DNA of 22,084 bases from CBDHHC01 sp050633205 (GTDB lineage: Bacteria > Pseudomonadota > Alphaproteobacteria > Rhizobiales > CBDHHC01), in contig JBOEGA010000015.1 of the NCBI GenBank assembly GCA_050633205.1, positions 1 through 22,084 of the forward strand, given 5' to 3'. How positions within the stretch are numbered: the stretch's first letter is position 1; each line of letters opens with the position of its first letter. The translations under genes were made by a program, and so were the position numbers. Positions 6,636-14,243 of this stretch are shown in pieces. The notes beneath the pieces were generated by a model that was given only the letters and a program-made list of their open reading frames with translations, did no database searches and had not been told where the DNA came from.

Positions 6636-8405
6636 TTAAGACTTTTCAGTCCCCGTTTCAGCAGCCGCTTCCGGCGCTTCTTCGCTTCCTTCTTCACCAT
6701 CTTCAGGCTTCGCTTTGTTCAAAGCTGCGCCGAGGATGTCACCAAGAGATGCGCCACTGTCAGAAGAGCCATATTGTGCAACAGCTTCTTTTTCTTCAGC
6801 GATTTCAAGGGCTTTGATTGATACAGCGATGCGACGGCCGCTTTTGTCTACCTGAGTGATAGCAGCGTCTACCTTGTCACCTGCAGCGAAACGCTCAGGG
6901 TGCTGTTCAGAACGCTCTCTTGAAAGATCAGCACGTCTGATGAAGGTAACGATGTCTGTGTCAATGATTTTAACGTCAAGTCCGCCTTCTTTAACATCAA
7001 GAACTTCACAGGTAACCCGTGCGCCTTTCTTGAGGCCAGAGACAGTTTCGAAAGGATCGCTTCCAAGTTGCTTGATGCCAAGGCTGATGCGTTCTTTCTC
7101 AGGGTCAACCTCAAGAATAACTGCGCCAACTTCTTCGCCTTTAGTGAAGTTTTTGATAGCTTCTTCACCTGGAAGGTTCCAGTCAAGGTCGGACATGTGA
7201 ACCATACCGTCTACGCCGCCTTCAAGACCGATGAACAGTCCGAATTCAGTGATGTTACGGATGCTTCCTGAAACTTCTGTACCTTTAGGATTTTTCTCAG
7301 CAAATGCCTGCCAAGGATTTTCCTGACACTGTTTCAGACCAAGAGAGATACGGCGTTTCTGAGGGTCAACCTCAAGAACCTGTACTTCTACTTCCTGGCT
7401 TGTAGAAACGATTTTGCCCGGGTGTACGTTTTTCTTAGTCCAGCTCATTTCTGAAACGTGGATAAGACCTTCAACACCTGGCTCAAGCTCAACGAATGCA
7501 CCGTAATCAGCAATATTTGTTACTGTACCAGTGAATTTCGCGTCCAGAGGATATTTGCTATCGATATTTTCCCAAGGGTCAACTTCAAGCTGCTTCATGC
7601 CAAGGCTGATGCGCTGAGTTTCCGGGTTAATACGGATAATCTGAATTTTAACTGTATCACCAACTGTAAGAATTTCGTTCGGGTGATTTACACGACGCCA
7701 AGCCATGTCAGTTACGTGAAGCAGACCGTCGATGCCACCAAGGTCGATAAATGCACCGTAGTCTGTGATATTTTTGGCAACGCCCTCAAGAACCTGACCT
7801 TCTTCAAGTTTAGAGACGATTTCGTTACGCTGTTCTGCGCGTGTCTCTTCAAGGACAGAGCGGCGAGAAACTACGATGTTTCCGCGTCTGCGATCCATTT
7901 TCAAGATCTGGAATGGCTGAGGAACATTCATAAGAGGTGCTACATCGCGGACCGGGCGGATATCTACCTGGCTACCTGGAAGGAATGCAACAGCGCCGTC
8001 AAGGTCAACAGTGAAACCACCTTTGACTTTATTGAAGATGATACCTTCAACTTTTTCGCCGTTGTTATATTTCTCTTCAAGACGGGTCCAGCTTTCTTCG
8101 CGACGTGCTTTTTCACGGCTAAGAACCGCTTCACCAGCTGCGTTTTCTACGCGCTCAAGATAAACCTCTACTTCGTCACCCACACTTACGGCATCAGTTT
8201 TGCCAGCGGGGCTGAATTCTTTCAAGGGAACTCTGCCTTCAGTTTTAAGACCGACATCAATAACTGCCAGGTCCTTCTCTATACTGATGACTTTCCCTTT
8301 AATTACCGACCCTTCCAATACGTCGGACGATCCAAACGTTTCTTCAAGTAGCGCAGCAAAATCCTCGGTCGTGGGATTAAGATCTCCTGCTTGCAATTCG
8401 TTCAT
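6636..8405 (-). CDS. rpsA: 30S ribosomal protein S1
   Basis: S1 binds mRNA leaders and delivers them to the 30S subunit. The 589-residue product has six S1 (OB-fold) repeats at about 31-98, 117-183, 204-272, 289-359, 376-446 and 458-532. Repeats 3 and 4 carry the typical D-Y-G-A-F-(I/V)-(D/E)-L and G-L-(L/I)-H-V-(T/S) motifs. The first two are degenerate, as in ribosome-binding repeats of other S1 proteins. The C-terminus is an acidic Glu/Ala-rich tail (about 566-589), slightly extending the usual length. ATG 8405 has CAGGAG five bases upstream. The order cmk-rpsA is conserved widely in proteobacteria. Confidence 0.98.
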   Translation of the reverse strand: MNELQAGDLNPTTEDFAALLEETFGSSDVLEGSVIKGKVISIEKDLAVIDVGLKTEGRVPLKEFSPAGKTDAVSVGDEVEVYLERVENAAGEAVLSREKARREESWTRLEEKYNNGEKVEGIIFNKVKGGFTVDLDGAVAFLPGSQVDIRPVRDVAPLMNVPQPFQILKMDRRRGNIVVSRRSVLEETRAEQRNEIVSKLEEGQVLEGVAKNITDYGAFIDLGGIDGLLHVTDMAWRRVNHPNEILTVGDTVKIQIIRINPETQRISLGMKQLEVDPWENIDSKYPLDAKFTGTVTNIADYGAFVELEPGVEGLIHVSEMSWTKKNVHPGKIVSTSQEVEVQVLEVDPQKRRISLGLKQCQENPWQAFAEKNPKGTEVSGSIRNITEFGLFIGLEGGVDGMVHMSDLDWNLPGEEAIKNFTKGEEVGAVILEVDPEKERISLGIKQLGSDPFETVSGLKKGARVTCEVLDVKEGGLDVKIIDTDIVTFIRRADLSRERSEQHPERFAAGDKVDAAITQVDKSGRRIAVSIKALEIAEEKEAVAQYGSSDSGASLGDILGAALNKAKPEDGEEGSEEAPEAAAETGTEKS

Positions 8406-8466
8406 TCGAACTCCTGTTAACGGTTCTTAACGTGTATCTGTACCAGAATACACGCAAATCCAAATC

Positions 8467-8506
8467 AGGAGCCCTTCCTTGGCCGAAAATCAATTTCCGG
8501 GCTCCT
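8467..8506 (-). promoter_or_regulatory. rpsA: Stem-loop in the rpsA leader
   Basis: AGGAGCCC (8467-8474) pairs perfectly with GGGCTCCT (8499-8506), enclosing 24 nt that can form a smaller CCGgAAA/TTTtCGG hairpin. It lies about 60 nt upstream of the rpsA start in the 232-bp cmk-rpsA gap. It could be a cmk terminator, though no T-run follows on the minus strand, or an S1 autoregulatory leader as known in E. coli; neither is shown. Confidence 0.4.
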
Positions 8507-8637
8507 TAAGTTACAAGTAAAGCTTCCATCGGGACCTCATTTTTAAAAATTAGCCAGCCAATTAGATGCTCAGATTAGTGTTCTCTGCTGCAAAATCCCT
8601 ATAAATACAAGGAGAAACGCCAAAGGGGCACGCTTAT

Positions 8638-9276
8638 TTAAGCGCACCCTGTCCGCCTGATCATGTCGTCGATCACTTTAACAGCAGCTTTGAATGTAGC
8701 TTCTATATCTAAATTTGTCGTATCGAGCAAGTAGGAGTCTGCAGATTGACGTAAAGGAGCGGTAGAACGTGACATATCACGCTTATCTCTCTCTACTATA
8801 TCAGCTAATACCTGCTCCGGATCGACATCCTCTCCCCTGATTTTAAGCTCGGCAAAACGCCTGCGTGCTCTTTCTTCTACAGAAGCGGTTACGAAAAGCT
8901 TAACATCTGCATCAGGGCATATCACTGTACCGATGTCTCTGCCATCCAGAACGGCTCCCCGCTCTTTTGCAGCAAAGTTTCTCTGATATTCCATCAGGGC
9001 CTGGCGAACTTCCGGGTGACCGGCAACAACTGAGGCGGAAGCTCCAACTGTCCGGTTACGCAGTCTGGGATCTTCAAGCGTTTCTGCTTTTAACTTACTG
9101 GCATGAAGAGCGGCATTTTCACCATCTTCAAGATTGCCGTTGTTATCAAGAACGCTCAGGGCCGTAGCCCGATACAGCGCTCCTGTATCAAGGTAGGGCA
9201 AACCATAATGGACCGCGACACGTCTCGCTACAGTTCCTTTTCCTGAGGCGGCGGGACCATCGACTGCGATTATCAT
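8638..9276 (-). CDS. cmk: Cytidylate kinase
   Basis: Cmk phosphorylates CMP and dCMP with ATP. The 212-residue product opens with the P-loop G-P-A-A-S-G-K-G-T (7-15), followed by L-D-T-G-A-L-Y-R-A, the CMP-binding D-G-R-D-I-G-T-V-I-C-P-D-A-D segment and the LID region E-E-R-A-R-R-R. The length is normal. ATG 9276 has GGGGA about 9 nt upstream, within the end of aroA. The start is 3 nt past the aroA stop, so the two are certainly cotranscribed and probably coupled. Confidence 0.97.
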   Translation of the reverse strand: MIIAVDGPAASGKGTVARRVAVHYGLPYLDTGALYRATALSVLDNNGNLEDGENAALHASKLKAETLEDPRLRNRTVGASASVVAGHPEVRQALMEYQRNFAAKERGAVLDGRDIGTVICPDADVKLFVTASVEERARRRFAELKIRGEDVDPEQVLADIVERDKRDMSRSTAPLRQSADSYLLDTTNLDIEATFKAAVKVIDDMIRRTGCA

Positions 9277-9279
9277 GCT

Positions 9280-10605
9280 TTATTTCCCCGCTTCGCGAAA
9301 TTTTGCTCCAAGCCCTGTCATCAGATCCATGAACTGCGGAAAACTGGTATTGATAATTTCAACATCATCTACGGTGACAGGATTTTCACTCCGTAATCCC
9401 ATGATAAGGAAGGACATTGCTATACGGTGGTCCATCTCGGTTCTTATTGTGGCTCCACCGGTTACTGTATCTGCTCCCTGAACGATCAGGTCGTCGCCTT
9501 CTATTGTACATTGGACACCGCAGGCTGTCAGCCCTTCAGCCGTAATAGCCAGACGGTCGGATTCCTTGACCCTGAGCTCTTCAAGGCCAAGCATTCTGGT
9601 TTCTCCATTTGCGAATGATGCAACAACAGACAGGCATGGATATTCATCTATCATGCTAGGTGCACGGTCAGCCGGAACCGTTACGCCATTGAGGGAACCG
9701 GATTTCACGATGATATCTGCGATAGGCTCCCCGCCTTCTGTGCGCTCATTTGCCAATGTTATATCAGCGCCCATTTCGATGAGGGTCTGATAAAAACCAA
9801 AGCGCGTCGGGTTTGTGAGAATGCCTTCGATCGTTACTTCTGAATCCGGGCAGAGGAGTGCGGCAGCTGTCAGAAATGCGGCGGAGCTTGGATCTCCGGG
9901 AACTACGATATCCTGCCCTTTCAGCTCGGCATCCCCTTCAATCGTTATGGCGAGGCCTTCCGGTGTTTCTTCTCTGGTGATTACTGCACCAAAGTGTGTC
10001 AGCATTCTTTCAGTATGATCCCTCGTTGCCTTTGGCTCTATTACTGTGGTTTTCCCTGATGCATGGAGACCTGCAATCAGAACAGCAGATTTTACCTGAG
10101 CAGATGGCATTGGTAATGTGTATTTAATCGGAAGCAGGTCGTCTGAACCTTCGAGAACTGCGGGCAGACGATCACTATCCGGATCTGACAGGTTCAGGCC
10201 CATCTGTTTCAGCGGGTTGAGGATGCGAGCCATCGGGCGGCTGCAAAGAGATGCGTCTCCGGTGAATTCGACTTTCATGCTGTGCCCGGCAACTGCCCCC
10301 ATCATCAGGCGGGAACCAGTACCGGAGTTACCGAAATCAAGAGGTCCTTCAGGCTGTCTGAAGCCACCCACACCATCACCAGTTACGATCCACTCACCAT
10401 TTTCGTTGCGGACATCAGCGCCCAGCGCCTCAACTGCTTTTGCCGTTGCAATAACATCTGTTGCTTCAAGCAGGCCGCGAATTCTAGTCTGGCCAATAGA
10501 CAGGGCACCGAAAATCAATGATCTGTGCGATATGGATTTGTCGCCCGGAACCCGGACGTGCCCTTTCAGAGCGCTGGACTTCGTAGCTGTTAATGATTGT
10601 GACAT
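9280..10605 (-). CDS. aroA: 3-phosphoshikimate 1-carboxyvinyltransferase (EPSP synthase), class II
   Basis: AroA transfers enolpyruvyl from PEP to shikimate-3-phosphate, the shikimate step before chorismate. The 441 residues are full length. All four class II (CP4-type) signatures are visible: G-D-K-S (21-24), S-A-Q-V-K (168-172), R-D-H-T-E (195-199) and N-P-T-R (265-268). The PEP-site loop reads G-N-S-G-T-G-S-R (92-99), so the position equivalent to CP4 Ala100 is Gly95. D-R-A-P-S-M-I-D-E-Y-P and E-E-L-R-V-K-E-S-D-R are intact. It heads the aroA-cmk(-rpsA) operon. The ribosome site before ATG 10605 is weak, and a small CCGGG hairpin lies in the leader. Confidence 0.98.
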   Translation of the reverse strand: MSQSLTATKSSALKGHVRVPGDKSISHRSLIFGALSIGQTRIRGLLEATDVIATAKAVEALGADVRNENGEWIVTGDGVGGFRQPEGPLDFGNSGTGSRLMMGAVAGHSMKVEFTGDASLCSRPMARILNPLKQMGLNLSDPDSDRLPAVLEGSDDLLPIKYTLPMPSAQVKSAVLIAGLHASGKTTVIEPKATRDHTERMLTHFGAVITREETPEGLAITIEGDAELKGQDIVVPGDPSSAAFLTAAALLCPDSEVTIEGILTNPTRFGFYQTLIEMGADITLANERTEGGEPIADIIVKSGSLNGVTVPADRAPSMIDEYPCLSVVASFANGETRMLGLEELRVKESDRLAITAEGLTACGVQCTIEGDDLIVQGADTVTGGATIRTEMDHRIAMSFLIMGLRSENPVTVDDVEIINTSFPQFMDLMTGLGAKFREAGK

Positions 10606-10629
10606 GAGGATTTAAGCCATTTACTTTTT

Positions 10630-10644
10630 CCGGGACAAGCCCGG
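10630..10644. repeat. Small REP-like palindrome CCGGG-acaag-CCCGG
   Basis: A 5-bp perfect stem (10630-10634 with 10640-10644) and 5-nt loop sit 25 bp upstream of aroA. The sequence matches the core of the CCGGGCTTGTCCCGG palindromes that recur between genes in many Alphaproteobacteria. One copy is seen in the window; it may be a leader hairpin for aroA. Confidence 0.4.
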
Positions 10645-10869
10645 CCCACACAATTCCGGTTTTCTTTCTGCCGGCAGTGGAGATTGCGGATTTTCATCAT
10701 CTTTCTACTAGAAGCCATAGTTATAAGACAACAGCAAAACATGCCGAATGAAATGAAATTGCAAGTTTTCTTGGAATTTCGGCAAATAATAAGCTTCACT
10801 GCGTTGACAGAGCGGTCTCATCGTGGCAGTGAAGGCTATTATTTCCATACCAGCTATAGAGGTGAGTCC

Positions 10870-11274
10870 ATGTCGATCAAAGCGGCACGCGGGACCAAGC
10901 GCTTATGCGAAAACTGCGAGAACAAGTATTACGACCTGAATCGTGATCCTATTGTTTGTCCAATTTGCGAAACAGTGTTTGAAGTTAAAGGTGCTATCAG
11001 CGCGGTTGACCATATTGCCGAGAACGATGATGAAGCTGATGAAATCATCGATGCACCTGCAGGCACAGAGATTGTCAGCCTTGATGAGGTTGATGAGAGC
11101 AGTGATGACGGCGTTCCTGTTATTGAAGATGAAGAAAATCTGGCTGATATTGATGATGATGCCGATATTCCTGATGCTTCAGACGATGATACCTTCCTGG
11201 AAGAGGAAGATGACGATCCTGATGTGTCAGGCATCATAGGCGCTCCAATTGTTCCTGGCGCAGACGAAACCTAA
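10870..11274 (+). CDS. TIGR02300-type (FYDLN acid) small acidic zinc-ribbon protein
   Basis: This 134-residue protein starts M-S-I-K-A-A-R-G-T-K-R-L-C with AGAGGTGAG just upstream of ATG 10870. The open frame extends further upstream to 10684 but without a ribosome site and without family similarity. A four-cysteine zinc-ribbon (Cys13, Cys16, Cys30, Cys33) surrounds the signature K-Y-Y-D-L-N-R-D-P. The remaining ~95 residues are strongly acidic (Asp/Glu repeats such as D-D-D-A-D and E-E-E-D-D-D-P-D) and probably disordered. Family members of unknown function occur throughout Alphaproteobacteria, typically next to aroA, as here. Function not assigned. Confidence 0.88.
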   Translation: MSIKAARGTKRLCENCENKYYDLNRDPIVCPICETVFEVKGAISAVDHIAENDDEADEIIDAPAGTEIVSLDEVDESSDDGVPVIEDEENLADIDDDADIPDASDDDTFLEEEDDDPDVSGIIGAPIVPGADET

Positions 11275-11317
11275 ATTTTTTTGACATTTAAGAGGGGCAT
11301 TTTTTTACGAGTCCCTC

Positions 11318-11346
11318 TTGATCCTCTTTGAGAAGATGGGTATAGG
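11318..11346 (+). promoter_or_regulatory. Possible tRNA-Ala promoter
   Basis: TTGATC (11318-11323) and TATAGG (11341-11346) are separated by 17 bp and lie about 45 bp before the tRNA 5' end. This gives reasonable sigma-70 spacing but only moderate matches. Confidence 0.4.
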
Positions 11347-11391
11347 TTAATCCTGTTTCTTACCTGTGGTTGTGATTCTCACACCAGTTCC

Positions 11392-11457
11392 GGGGCCATA
11401 GCTCAGTTGGGAGAGCGCTTGNNCAAGAGGTCGGCGGTTCGATTCCGCCTGGCTCCA
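11392..11457 (+). tRNA. tRNA-Ala with anticodon loop unresolved (two Ns)
   Basis: The acceptor stem GGGGCCA (11392-11398) pairs with TGGCTCC (11450-11456) and includes G3:U70, the alanine identity element. The D arm (GCTC...GAGC), the T arm (GGCGG-TTCGATT-CCGCC) and discriminator A 11457 are normal. Anticodon-stem halves CTTG (11418-11421) and CAAG (11424-11427) are present, but the nine nucleotides expected between them are replaced by NN, so the anticodon cannot be read and the gene is about 7 nt short. CCA is not encoded (A is followed by CTT). Confidence 0.88.
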
Positions 11458-11498
11458 CTTTATTGTTATATGTCACGCCACGTTCGCTGCGCTCACAG

Positions 11499-11568
11499 CT
11501 CCGATGGGCGGCGCCAAGCGCCGGGCACCTGCTTAGGTGCCGAATCTCGTATGCCGGAGAGATTTTTT
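11499..11568 (+). other. Compact multi-hairpin element ending in a T-run (possible terminator or small structured RNA)
   Basis: Two adjacent perfect hairpins occur: CGGCGC/GCGCCG (11509-11514 with 11518-11523, 3-nt loop) and GGCACCT/AGGTGCC (11524-11530 with 11535-11541, 4-nt loop). They are enclosed by CTCCG (11499-11503) and CGGAG (11555-11559), and T6 follows at 11563-11568. The simplest reading is a branched terminator for the tRNA transcript. A REP/IS200-type element or an unknown small RNA are alternatives. Confidence 0.5.
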
Positions 11569-11807
11569 GGTGATTGATTAGTTGATCTCGAGTTGTTTCA
11601 TCAGGCTTACCCTACACTTCAAGCTGCACTACCAGCTACAGCTTTATCCGGCAATTCTGACAGACCTAAATCCCGGTATACAAATGACAGCACTGCTGCG
11701 AAGGCCAGTGTTGTCTATGCCTGTATCAGGACAATCAGGAATAGAGATATTTTGTAGTTTATTACAGGATACCACAAAGCCCGGCCAGCTCCCTCTCACT
11801 TTCACTG
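11569..11807. other. Non-coding stretch between the hairpin element and the DUF3500 gene
   Basis: Together with the hairpin element this fills a 350-bp gap without a supported gene. Reading frames on both strands are short and broken, and I recognise no protein remnant, repeat or site. Confidence 0.4.
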
Positions 11808-12788
11808 TCACCTGCCGAAATCTATATCCAGGTCTCGCCATGCGGCGTGGATGTGGGTTCCGCGAGACATGGCGTCGTGCTCTATGAGGAGTTTTTTTCC
11901 TGCTATGCGGTAATAATAGTTTTGATTGGGTTTCTCGCCGCCAGACCAATAGAATCTCAGGTATGGCAGTTCCTTTTCGTATATTTCCTGCAGGTATTTC
12001 TCAGAGAAGCGGGAAGAAAAGGTGCCTACATATACTGCTATTAGATCTTTCACTCTCTCTTGTGTTTTTTCCGGCAGTTTTGATACTTCAATTCCGGCAG
12101 GTTTTCCCAATGAAGCCCTGCGCTCGCCCGGCGAGGTAAGGAAACCGCCAAACCACTCCCTGCTTCCTCTGGCAATTTCTCTCTCTTTAGCTGAAAGGGT
12201 ATTATATAATTTAAACGCCAGATCGACTTCCCCTTTCAGAGGGCGCAACCCCTTATCCGGTCCGGCAGGTATGGTTTCCGGGTTGGTACCAATAAACAGA
12301 GGAGATGCGGAAATAATTGTATTTCCCTGAAAAGTCATATTGATGGACAGGTGGTGACCCTCAAAGCGGAGCCCCCAAGTGGCACTGTCTGACGGAGTAC
12401 CAAAAATCGTGATATAATATTTATCCGGATTTCGATAATTTCTGCTGTCTTCGATAACGCCCAATGCGGCTTCTGCGGCTATAATGGCATCTACCTGTTT
12501 TTGCCCTTTGTCACTGAGTATTGTCTGAAAGACATGTTTTAGAGCTTCCTTCTGTTTCTCCTCCATTTCACCAAGCGTCAGCCCCTTGCGTGATCCCGGT
12601 GTCCAGAAGAAATTAAACCGCTCCCTGTCTTCGAATGAGAAACTCAGTTGTTTAGCTTCCTCGGGTGTCAGTAATTTCATCAGCTCTGTTACGAAGTTTA
12701 CAGTTGTATCTGTTGCCTTATGGGCATGGGCTGAACTCACTGACAGGATGGACAGAAGCAGACATATCACTTTTATCTTTTGTCTCAT
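11808..12788 (-). CDS. Exported DUF3500-family protein
   Basis: The 326-residue product has a signal peptide (hydrophobic 6-17, cleavage probably after A-H-A at 20-22). The mature part matches DUF3500: F-E-D-R-E-R-F-N-F-F-W-T-P plus R-K-G-L-T-L (52-72), G-H-H-L-S-I-N (144-150), and a C-terminal Y-Y-Y-R-I-A-G...I-E-H-D...H-I-H-A-A-W-R-D-x-D-x-D-F-G. The repeated histidines suggest metal binding, but no activity is known. GAAAGAAG lies upstream of ATG 12788. It starts 34 bp after the histidine-phosphatase-like gene on the same strand, so the two may be an operon of exported proteins. Confidence 0.85.
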   Translation of the reverse strand: MRQKIKVICLLLSILSVSSAHAHKATDTTVNFVTELMKLLTPEEAKQLSFSFEDRERFNFFWTPGSRKGLTLGEMEEKQKEALKHVFQTILSDKGQKQVDAIIAAEAALGVIEDSRNYRNPDKYYITIFGTPSDSATWGLRFEGHHLSINMTFQGNTIISASPLFIGTNPETIPAGPDKGLRPLKGEVDLAFKLYNTLSAKEREIARGSREWFGGFLTSPGERRASLGKPAGIEVSKLPEKTQERVKDLIAVYVGTFSSRFSEKYLQEIYEKELPYLRFYWSGGEKPNQNYYYRIAGKKLLIEHDAMSRGTHIHAAWRDLDIDFGR

Positions 12789-12822
12789 TTTTTTGCTTCT
12801 TTCGAGAGCTTTTCGATCTGAA

Positions 12823-13512
12823 TTACTTAACGCTCAAGGATTGCAGTTTTTGCCATTTTTCTACTGGGATGCGGCCTACCAATGTAAAACCATCCGGGGA
12901 AGCTGGCTTAAACACGAGAATTTCACCTTCTTCCGGATAAAATTCTGTTGCTGCGGAAGCCAGATTACCATGAGCTGAATATAAAGTATTGGTTGCGGGC
13001 TCAGGAGGAGAAGACAGACGTTTACGGGCCATTTCAACCACACGTTTCTGTCCACCCACATAATCTACAGTGCGCAGGTTCATAAGGTCATTTGTAACCT
13101 CAACCTTTACTCCAAGTTCCATAAGCCTGGCTGTTTCAATTGTTCTGCAATACGGGCTGGAAAATATGGCACCAATCCTAATTCCAAGAGATTTAATGGC
13201 TGCGCCAATACTTGCGGAAGCTTTCCGGCCTGTGTCTGATAACTGCCTGACCTTTGCCGGGTCACAGCTCGTCCAGTCTCCGTGTTTTTGAATTTTATCT
13301 GATTGAGACCAGTTGGTTGCCACATGGCGTATATAGAGGTTGAAGCCGCCCCTGCGCAGTTCTGTGAGCAATTTCTGGTCTGTGTAGAGGTTTTCTGAAG
13401 CTGCAAATGCCCCATTTATGCTTATAAGACAGGCACAAAATATCATAAAATGAAGCCGGGCAATGACAGTGCGTTTATTACTAATCAGCAATCGTTTAAA
13501 GCTATGTACCAT
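12823..13512 (-). CDS. Exported histidine-phosphatase superfamily protein (RHG variant)
   Basis: From ATG 13512 the product is 229 residues; a GTG at 13518 would add two. An N-terminal hydrophobic stretch ending A-F-A-A (about 18-38) suggests export. The branch-2-like core shows L-Y-I-R-H-V-A-T-N-W (catalytic His, about residue 63), S-S-P-Y-C-R-T-I-E-T-A (second Arg) and S-A-H-G-N-L (second His). The usual RHG reads RHV; RHA variants are common in exported homologues with T-x-W-S-Q-x-D, so activity is plausible. Substrate unknown. It overlaps the end of a possible upstream small frame and precedes the DUF3500 gene. Confidence 0.85.
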   Translation of the reverse strand: MVHSFKRLLISNKRTVIARLHFMIFCACLISINGAFAASENLYTDQKLLTELRRGGFNLYIRHVATNWSQSDKIQKHGDWTSCDPAKVRQLSDTGRKASASIGAAIKSLGIRIGAIFSSPYCRTIETARLMELGVKVEVTNDLMNLRTVDYVGGQKRVVEMARKRLSSPPEPATNTLYSAHGNLASAATEFYPEEGEILVFKPASPDGFTLVGRIPVEKWQKLQSLSVK

Positions 13513-13792
13513 TTTCACGTTCCCGCAAACTCTGTTTAAGTACGTACTTCCAAAACTCTGAATTCTCTATATCCTGCTGAAGGCTGTTATGTTTCCATAT
13601 AGGATATAATATCAGGAGCGGATATGTTTCGCCTAATGAAAATAATTTGATCTGCTCTATTGCCATGTCACAGTTGGGTATGAAACTACCCGATGCAAAG
13701 TGAGGTTCTGGCACAAACTGAATTTCTTTTGGCCAGATGGGAGCTGTATTCGAACTTAGCAGATTTGATAAAACCATATCAGGTTCAGTCAA
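13502..13792 (-). CDS. Possible small protein of unknown function
   Basis: This is a 96-codon frame starting TTG 13792 (or ATG 13777) and overlapping the start of the phosphatase gene by 11 nt, in the manner of coupled genes. The product has no signal peptide or recognisable motif; the middle (E-T-Y-P-L-L-I-L-Y-P-I-W) is hydrophobic. I see no clear ribosome site. It also crosses the upstream region of the divergent DUF2147-like gene, so it may be chance. Confidence 0.28.
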   Translation of the reverse strand: MTEPDMVLSNLLSSNTAPIWPKEIQFVPEPHFASGSFIPNCDMAIEQIKLFSLGETYPLLILYPIWKHNSLQQDIENSEFWKYVLKQSLRERENGT

Positions 13793-13805
13793 GTCAGGAG
13801 TTCTT

Positions 13806-14180
13806 ATGAAAAATAGTTTTCGCCTTTTATCAGTTACCAGCCTTTTGTTTTTTTTACTTCCCTTACAAAGCTCTTATGCAGGTTCTCCTTACGGGGTGTG
13901 GGTGCGGAATAACGGTGTCCATATAAAAGTTTACAAATGCAAAGACGGGTTAGGCATGACCATTGTCAAAGCGACCAAGAAGGAAAATACAGGCAGGAAT
14001 ATTATGTGTGGAGCTAAAAAGACCAGTTCAGGAAAATGGGATGGAAAAATTCTGAACGTGGCAGATAACAGAACCTATAAAGGTACAGTTACTATTAACC
14101 GGAATATCCTAACTCTGGAAGGGTGTGTCTTTGGAGGACTAATCTGCAAAACGGACAAATGGAAGAGGTTAAAGGAATAG
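13806..14180 (+). CDS. Exported small DUF2147-like protein
   Basis: From ATG 13806 (CAGGAG five bases upstream) the product is 124 residues with a clear signal peptide (M-K-N-S-F-R...hydrophobic...S-S-Y-A-G, cleavage near 24-25). The mature part follows the DUF2147 outline: G-V-W-V-R-N-N at the start, a Cys-containing V-Y-K-C-K-D-G strand, K-I-L-N-V-A-D-N-R-T-Y-K-G-T and L-T-L-E-G-C-V-F-G-G. Three to four cysteines could form periplasmic disulfides. Homology to DUF2147 is by pattern only. It is divergent from the phosphatase gene and convergent with the beta-barrel gene. Confidence 0.7.
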   Translation: MKNSFRLLSVTSLLFFLLPLQSSYAGSPYGVWVRNNGVHIKVYKCKDGLGMTIVKATKKENTGRNIMCGAKKTSSGKWDGKILNVADNRTYKGTVTINRNILTLEGCVFGGLICKTDKWKRLKE

Positions 14181-14209
14181 AGAGTCTGGCTGTTAATCAG
14201 AAACACTTC

Positions 14210-14229
14210 AGGCCGGTTTAAACCGGCCT
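14210..14229. terminator. Bidirectional terminator-like palindrome
   Basis: A perfect 20-bp palindrome (arms AGGCCGGTTT and AAACCGGCCT) lies between the convergent stops of the DUF2147-like gene and the beta-barrel gene. T-rich tails are weak on both strands, so termination efficiency is uncertain. Confidence 0.55.
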
Positions 14230-14243
14230 GTGTATCCTTGTCC

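Noticed and set aside
7458..8351. Long plus-strand frame (297 codons) opposite rpsA
   Set aside because: It is antisense to the highly conserved S1 repeats, with no ribosome site or recognisable product; its openness follows from rpsA codon use.
10684..10869. Upstream extension of the TIGR02300-type protein
   Set aside because: The family start M-S-I-K-A-A-R-G at 10870 has its own ribosome site; the extension is in the divergent promoter region.
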